Origin: DATNBT01 sp964579765
GTDB taxonomy: Bacteria > Acidobacteriota > Vicinamibacteria > Vicinamibacterales > CAVVIG01
Direction of reading: 5' to 3'
NCBI GenBank assembly: GCA_964579765.1
Contig: CAZOIK010000152.1
Location: 1 to 32,230, forward strand
Length of the DNA: 32,230 nt
The notes beneath the pieces were generated by a model. The model searched no databases. It saw nothing but the letters and a program-made list of their open reading frames with translations, and was not told the DNA's origin. Of the stretch, positions 27,987-32,230 are shown one piece after another (position 1 is the stretch's first letter; every line of letters begins with the position of its first letter). Position numbers and translations under genes: made by a program.

Positions 27987-28613
27987 ATGAGAACGCTTGT
28001 TCTGACCGTTTCGGCCGCGCTCGTCGCGGTTTCCGCGTCTGCTCAACAGCCCACGACCCCGTCGCGCGGACGTGCGACGACGCCACCCGCCGCGGCTCAA
28101 CCTGCGCCGGCACCCCCTGCGCCGGCGCCGTTCCCGGCGGGCGCGAAGGTCGCCTACGTCAACCTGCAGCTCATCGCCGCGAACAGTACCGAGGGCAAGG
28201 CCGCGAACGGCAAGGTCACGGCGCTCGTGCAGAAGAAGCAGGCCGAGGCGCAGACCAAGCAGAAGACGCTGACCGACAACCAGACGAAGCTGAACCAGGG
28301 CGGCACCGTGCTGTCGGAAGCCGCGCGCACGCAGCTGCAGAAGGAAATCGAGAAGGAGACCGTTGACGCGCAGCGCTTTCAGCAGGACGCGCAGGGCGAG
28401 ATCCAGCGGCTGCAGCAGCAGCTGCAGGGCGAGTTTCAGCAGAAGCTGTTTCCGATCCTGCAGCAGATGGCGCAGGAGAAGCACCTGAGCATGCTGCTCA
28501 GCGCGCAGGACGCGGGCCTCATCTGGGCCGAGCCCGGCCTCGATCTCACGGCCGAAGCGATCAAGCGCCTCGACGCGGCACCCGCCTCTGCGCCGAAGCC
28601 GGCCGCCAAATAG
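27987..28613 (+). CDS. OmpH/Skp family periplasmic chaperone-like protein
   Basis: 208 residues. A signal peptide (1-~20) ends 'VSASAQ'; a Pro/Ala linker runs to ~50; 'AKVAYVNLQLIAANSTEGKA' is the family N-terminal strand (VAYVNxxxI-x-x-x-S-x-x-G). Residues ~65-160 form two long charged/Gln-rich helices ('TALVQKKQAEAQTKQKTL', 'LQKEIEKETVDAQRFQQ'), the tentacle coiled coil of Skp. 'FPILQQMAQEKHLSMLLS' closes the core. It is longer than E. coli Skp (161 aa) owing to the linker and the Ala/Pro tail. It stands alone rather than next to bamA or lpxD. Inverted copies of a 23-bp palindrome flank it. Confidence 0.85.
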   Translation: MRTLVLTVSAALVAVSASAQQPTTPSRGRATTPPAAAQPAPAPPAPAPFPAGAKVAYVNLQLIAANSTEGKAANGKVTALVQKKQAEAQTKQKTLTDNQTKLNQGGTVLSEAARTQLQKEIEKETVDAQRFQQDAQGEIQRLQQQLQGEFQQKLFPILQQMAQEKHLSMLLSAQDAGLIWAEPGLDLTAEAIKRLDAAPASAPKPAAK

Positions 28614-28620
28614 CGACGAC

Positions 28621-28643
28621 GGCGGCCCTGAAAGGACCGCCCC
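28621..28643. terminator. Hairpin between convergent genes, possible bidirectional terminator
   Basis: GGCGGCCCT/AGGACCGCC with loop GAA lies between the convergent stops at 28613 and 28651. The 23 nt are the exact reverse complement of 27938-27960. There is no T-run, so rho-independent function is uncertain. Confidence 0.5.
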
Positions 28644-28650
28644 ACGCTCT

Positions 28651-30540
28651 CTATTCCACGCCGAACGCCAGCAGGACGTTGCCGCCGGACGCGCCGCTGC
28701 CGACGGCGTAGCCCGACCCGACGTACACCATCCCATCGACGACCACCGCGCCGGACGTGGCGATCGCGCCGCCGTGCGCGGGGTAGACGCGGTTGATCGT
28801 CTCGAACTCCTTCGCCGTCGGATACGACCAGATCTCCTTGCCGTCCGCGGCGGAGATGGCGAACAGCGTGCCGTCGGATCCGCCCTGGAAGACGACGCCA
28901 GGAATCACGGTCGCGGCGGCGCCGAGCGAGGTGCCGCGTCCGCGTCCGGTTGGCGCACCAGCGGGAGCGGGCGGCGTGAACAGCCACGCGCGTTCGCCGG
29001 TCGCGGGCTGTACGGCAGCGAGACCTGCCGCCCCGATGCCGTAGTACACGAGCGTGTCGTCGGCGGCGCCGCCCCAGACGATGGACGATCGGCCGCGCCC
29101 GTTGCCGTTGAGCGGCTGGCCGAGCGGATGCACGCGGTAGAGGAGCTTGCCGTTGTCATCCGGATCGAGCGCGAAGATGTCCGCCGACTTCGTGCCCGCG
29201 ATCAGCACGCGCTTGCCGTTCGGCAGCGTCTTGAGGATCGGCGAGTTGCCGATGTCCATGTCCGGGCCCATCGGCTTGGGACACGCTTCGCTCGCGTTCG
29301 GGATGTTGCAGCCGCCCATGAACACGTCGTCTGTCGTCGCCTGGTACGACCAGAGGTACTTGCCGGTATCGAGATCGACGGCCATGATTGCGTCCGTCGT
29401 CTTCGGCGACGGCGCCGTCGTCGCGTCGCCGGTGCCGAAGTAGACCGCGCGGCGAACCGGGTCGATCGTCGGCGCGTTCCACACCGAGCCGCCGGCCGGT
29501 GCGTAGAGTGTCACGCCGTTCGCCATCTTCTTGTACGGCTTCGGCTCGTCCTGCACGACCCACGCTTTCCAGATTTCTTTTCCAGTGTTCGCGTCGAGCG
29601 CGACGACCGAACCGCGCGAGGTGCAGCAGGAGTAGCCTGGGTTGCCGCTGCTGAACTCCTCGGACGAAGAGACCGGCACGATCAGCTTGCCGTCGTAGTA
29701 GCGCGAGCCGGCGGTGATGCGCGCGACGAAGTGCGGATCGACTTTCGTCTTCCAGAGGAGCTTCCCGTCCTGCGCGTCGATCGCGTACACGTTTGCGTGG
29801 CCGTCGCCGACAAACGCGGCGTACTTCGTGTCGCCGTGGCCCGTCACCGCGCCGACGGTGATCGCGTCGCGGATGATCGATCCCGTCTCGAACGACCAGT
29901 AGACGCAGCCGGTCTTCGCGTCGATCGAGTAGACGAAGCCGTTGTCGCTGCCGACGAACACGCGTCCCGACGCGATCGTCGGCTGCGCATTCGCCGACAC
30001 GCCGGACGGGAAGCCGAACGCCCACTTCAACTTCAGCTTCGGCACCTGCGCGGAGGTGAGGCGCGCGACGCTTGCCGACTGGAAGCGCGTGTTGGCGAGG
30101 TCGGGACTCCAGCCGTTCCAGGACGGACCCGACGCCGGATCCGGCAGCGGCGGATTCGTGCGGCACTGAAAGCCCATGTGGTCGGCCGCGCCCGAGGCGG
30201 CGCTGCCGATCGGCCGTCCAGCCATGAACTCGGCGAGCGCTTTCTTCTGCGCGTCGCCCAGCGCCGACGCCTGCTGCTGCATCGGCCCGGTCGAGAGCGC
30301 CTCGTAGATTTTTTCCGGCGTCATCTCGCGGAGCGCGTCGGGCGACGGCGCGCGCGCGACGTCGGGGTTGCCGTGACACTTTGCGCACTGCGTCTGGAAC
30401 GTCGCGAAGCCGCTTTCCGTGCCGGGCGTGAACGCGGGAGGCGGAGCCTGTCCTGCGACCTGCGGCTGGAACGCGCCTACCCACACGAGCACTCCGGCGG
30501 CCCACGCGACGACGGCGACAGTCGGGAGATGTTTCCTCAT
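28651..30540 (-). CDS. Cytochrome c-fused PQQ-binding dehydrogenase (polyvinyl-alcohol-dehydrogenase-like)
   Basis: 629 residues with a signal peptide (1-~31). The N-terminal cytochrome c domain has C52-A-K-C55-H56 ('FQTQCAKCHGNPD'), a likely Met ligand in 'STGPMQQQ', then 'KKALAEFMAGRPIG'. From ~140 an eight-bladed beta-propeller carries repeated 'YSIDAKTGCVYW', 'VYAIDAQDGKLLWKT', 'VVALDANTGKEIWKAW' and 'MAVDLDTGKYLWSY' blades. The vicinal Cys pair C305-C306 in 'GYSCCTSRG' is the redox disulfide region of PQQ alcohol dehydrogenases. The order cytochrome c then propeller is that of polyvinyl-alcohol dehydrogenase. It is periplasmic; the alcohol substrate is unknown. It diverges from a second molybdenum hydroxylase locus. 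Confidence 0.88.
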   Translation of the reverse strand: MRKHLPTVAVVAWAAGVLVWVGAFQPQVAGQAPPPAFTPGTESGFATFQTQCAKCHGNPDVARAPSPDALREMTPEKIYEALSTGPMQQQASALGDAQKKALAEFMAGRPIGSAASGAADHMGFQCRTNPPLPDPASGPSWNGWSPDLANTRFQSASVARLTSAQVPKLKLKWAFGFPSGVSANAQPTIASGRVFVGSDNGFVYSIDAKTGCVYWSFETGSIIRDAITVGAVTGHGDTKYAAFVGDGHANVYAIDAQDGKLLWKTKVDPHFVARITAGSRYYDGKLIVPVSSSEEFSSGNPGYSCCTSRGSVVALDANTGKEIWKAWVVQDEPKPYKKMANGVTLYAPAGGSVWNAPTIDPVRRAVYFGTGDATTAPSPKTTDAIMAVDLDTGKYLWSYQATTDDVFMGGCNIPNASEACPKPMGPDMDIGNSPILKTLPNGKRVLIAGTKSADIFALDPDDNGKLLYRVHPLGQPLNGNGRGRSSIVWGGAADDTLVYYGIGAAGLAAVQPATGERAWLFTPPAPAGAPTGRGRGTSLGAAATVIPGVVFQGGSDGTLFAISAADGKEIWSYPTAKEFETINRVYPAHGGAIATSGAVVVDGMVYVGSGYAVGSGASGGNVLLAFGVE

Positions 30541-30545
30541 AACAG

Positions 30546-30570
30546 GCGCATTTTACATGTGATAATGCGC
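30546..30570. promoter_or_regulatory. Near-symmetric divergent promoter
   Basis: The inverted repeat GCGCATT (30546-30552) / AATGCGC (30564-30570) is centred on ACATGT (30555-30560). Plus strand reads TGTGATAAT (extended -10, GATAAT 30561-30566) toward the gene at 30633; minus strand reads TGTAAAAT (TAAAAT, 30551-30556) toward the dehydrogenase at 30540. Both -10 boxes lie within one dyad, so a regulator binding here could control both genes. Confidence 0.45.
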
Positions 30571-30632
30571 GTTCGGCGGCCTCACCGAAGCGGTCGTGGA
30601 CCGCGAAGGCGGGCGCCCTACATGAGGCAGTT

Positions 30633-31094
30633 ATGGTGAAACTCACAGTCAACGGCAAACCCCACACATACGACGGCGATCCGGAGATGCCGCTCCTCTG
30701 GTATCTGCGCGACGACCTGCGGCTCACCGGCACGCGCTTCGGCTGCGGCGCCGGCCTGTGCGGCGCGTGCACGGTGCACGTGGAAGGGCGCGCGGTCCGG
30801 TCGTGCCAGACGAAGATGAGCACGCTCGAGGCCAAGACGGTGCTGACGATCGACGCGCTCGGCGGCGCGAACGGCCAGCTCCATCCGGTCCAGCGCGCCT
30901 GGATCGCGCACAACGTGCCGCAGTGCGGCTACTGCCAGTCGGGGCAGATGATGTCGGCGGCGGCGTTGCTGAAGTCCAACGCGAATCCGACCGATGCGGA
31001 CATCGACCGCGCGATGGCCGGCAACATCTGCCGCTGCGGCACCTATCAGCGCATCCGGGCCGCGATTCACACCGCGGCGAAGGAGCGTGCGTGA
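30633..31094 (+). CDS. [2Fe-2S] subunit of a second molybdenum hydroxylase (IorA-like)
   Basis: 153 residues with GAGG 5 nt before the ATG. The cluster ligands are FGCGAGLCGACTVHVEG with C38, C43, C46 and C58, then QCGYCQSGQM (C98, C101) and ICRCGTY (C133, C135), the complete two-cluster small subunit. It matches IorA/CoxS-type subunits more closely than the paralogue at 23471, for example in 'CGACTVHV' and 'QSGQMMSAAALL'. The stop shares its last base with the ATG of the Mo subunit (TGATG). The partner carries a Tat signal, so the complex should be periplasmic. Confidence 0.93.
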   Translation: MVKLTVNGKPHTYDGDPEMPLLWYLRDDLRLTGTRFGCGAGLCGACTVHVEGRAVRSCQTKMSTLEAKTVLTIDALGGANGQLHPVQRAWIAHNVPQCGYCQSGQMMSAAALLKSNANPTDADIDRAMAGNICRCGTYQRIRAAIHTAAKERA

Positions 31095-32230
31095 TGATCA
31101 TCGAAAACATCTCGCTGAGCCGTCGTCAGTTCCTCAACGGCCTTCTCTCGACCGGCGCGTTCGTCGTCGCCTCCCGCTTCCTGCCCGAGGATCTGCACGC
31201 GCAGGGACAGCCGAAGGCGCCCGCCACGCCGATCTTCGACACGAAGGCCGACACGGCGATGCTGCATCCGAGCGTCTATCTCGGCATCGAGCCGGACGGC
31301 ACGGTCTTCATCGTCACGCACCGGTCCGAGATGGGCACCGGCATCCGCACGTCGCTGCCGCTCGTCGCCGCCGACGAGCTCGACGCCGACTGGAGCAAGT
31401 GCCGCATCGAGCAGGGCGTCGGCGACACGCGTTACGGCGACCAGAACACCGACGGCTCGCGATCGATCCGCGACTTCTACGACGCGTTCCGCGTCGCGGG
31501 CGCGTCGGCGCGCGCGATGCTCGTCAGCGCCGCGGCCGCGCAGCTGAAAGTGCCCGCGTCGGAGCTGACGACGGCGAAGCATGAAGTGGTGCATGCGAAG
31601 AGCGGGAAGAAGATCGCGTACGGAGCGCTCGTGCCCGCCGCGGCGAAGCTACCCGTGCCGGCGGCGGCGTCGCTGAAGTTCAAGCCGAAGAGCGCGTGGA
31701 CGTTCGTCGGCAAGGAACAGAAGATCTACGACCTGAACAACATCGCGACCGGCAAGGCGCAGTTCGGCCTCGACGTCTCTCGCGACGGCATGGTGTTCGC
31801 CTCCGTCGAGCATCCGCCGGTCGTCGGCGGCACCGTGAAAGCGCTCGACGACAAGGCGGCGCTTGCCGTCAAAGGCGTCTCGCAGACGGTGACGATCGAC
31901 GCGCCGAAGCCGCCGCTCTTGTTCCAGAGCCTCGGCGGCGTCGCCGTGATCGCGAACAGCACGTGGGCGGCGTTCCAGGGACGCAAGAAGCTGAACGTCC
32001 AGTGGAACGACGGCCCGCACGCGGCGTTCACGAGCGAGCCGTTCAAGCAGTCGATGCTCGCGAAGGTGAAGCAGCCGCAGAAGGTCGCGCGCAACCTCGG
32101 CAACGTGGACGCCGAGTTCGGCAAAGGCGGCAAGGTCGTCGAGGCGCTCTACTACACGCCGCTCGCCGCGCACGCGGCGATGGAGCCGCCGGCGGCCGTC
32201 GCCGAGTTCAGGAACGGCAAGGCAAAGATC
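31094..32230 (+). CDS. Molybdopterin-binding subunit of the second molybdenum hydroxylase (IorB-like), partial
   Basis: 379 residues are visible; the gene runs off the right edge and about half of a usual ~740-residue protein is missing. The N-terminus has a Tat signal 'LSRRQFLNGLLSTGAFVVA' (R10-R11). 'YLGIEPDGTVFIVTHRSEMG', 'GTGIRTSLPLVAADELDADW', 'EQGVGDTRYGDQNTDGSRSI' and 'QFGLDVSRDGMVFASVEHPP' are typical of the isoquinoline 1-oxidoreductase beta subunit. The visible end 'ALYYTPLAAHAAMEPPAAVA' is the conserved H-x-x-MEPP segment near the Mo pocket. It is translationally coupled to the [2Fe-2S] subunit. The substrate is unknown. Confidence 0.92.
   Translation, partial: MIIENISLSRRQFLNGLLSTGAFVVASRFLPEDLHAQGQPKAPATPIFDTKADTAMLHPSVYLGIEPDGTVFIVTHRSEMGTGIRTSLPLVAADELDADWSKCRIEQGVGDTRYGDQNTDGSRSIRDFYDAFRVAGASARAMLVSAAAAQLKVPASELTTAKHEVVHAKSGKKIAYGALVPAAAKLPVPAAASLKFKPKSAWTFVGKEQKIYDLNNIATGKAQFGLDVSRDGMVFASVEHPPVVGGTVKALDDKAALAVKGVSQTVTIDAPKPPLLFQSLGGVAVIANSTWAAFQGRKKLNVQWNDGPHAAFTSEPFKQSMLAKVKQPQKVARNLGNVDAEFGKGGKVVEALYYTPLAAHAAMEPPAAVAEFRNGKAKI

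Noticed and set aside
28774..30639. A 621-residue frame on the plus strand
   Set aside because: It is antisense to the PQQ dehydrogenase and lacks recognisable motifs.

Overview
The window looks like chromosomal DNA of an acidobacterium, most likely class Vicinamibacteria (former subdivision 6). This is inferred from a TIGR03435/DUF3738 protein, DUF6152 proteins paired with a secreted 'GVWQGGGP' family, small tetracistrons of GC-rich conserved hypotheticals, and dispersed palindromes with the ends GTAGTGCAG / CTGCACTAC. No rRNA operon, complete tRNA or CRISPR array is present. Most of the window has very GC-rich third codon positions; the first ~4.5 kb is visibly more AT-rich.

Region 1 (1-4980) is the right-hand part of a mobile genomic island. 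It ends exactly at a 27-nt 3' fragment of a tRNA (T-arm, acceptor strand, CCA; probably tRNA-Ser) that has no tRNA 5' half in front of it, the signature of integration into a tRNA 3' end. The cargo is: the C-terminus of a subtilase-like protein (left edge), a nucleoside-2-deoxyribosyltransferase/TIR-like N-terminal domain joined in frame to the tail of a TIGR03435 gene, a small Cys/His protein, a basic small protein, an HNH-like protein, and a receiver-domain protein coupled to a soluble histidine-kinase-like ATPase with a Cys/His-rich N-terminus. This resembles a defence or stress island, but no complete known system is visible.

Region 2 (5028-9118) returns to core-like DNA. A minus-strand run holds an Ala/Lys/Arg-rich basic protein, the TIGR03435 protein, a LysE exporter, a GNAT acetyltransferase and a carboxypeptidase-regulatory-like protein. 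Several very small conserved proteins and a DGPF/YCII protein follow. Region 3 (9186-12553) has a secreted GH5-like protein, a 21-bp tandem array that can encode a Leu heptad protein, a solute-binding-protein pseudogene cut by a palindromic repeat, and a small hypothetical.

Region 4 (12554-18493) has a lipoprotein fusing a metallo-beta-lactamase domain to a histidine phosphatase, a 'GVWQ'-DUF6152-'GVWQ' secreted set, and a ModA-like binding protein in operon with an alpha/beta hydrolase lacking the catalytic Ser.

Region 5 (18570-27900) looks like a catabolic locus. An IlvD/Edd dehydratase diverges from an MFS transporter, followed by an overlapping operon: aconitase X large and small subunits, a [2Fe-2S] subunit and a Tat-exported molybdenum hydroxylase, then cytochrome c. 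A plausible reading is uptake and dehydration of a hydroxy-acid, with a periplasmic molybdoenzyme passing electrons to cytochrome c; the substrate is unknown. A second DUF6152 pair follows. Region 6 (27987-32230) has a Skp/OmpH-like chaperone, a cytochrome c-PQQ dehydrogenase, and, divergently, a second molybdenum hydroxylase pair cut by the right edge. The metabolic theme is periplasmic oxidation feeding c-type cytochromes.
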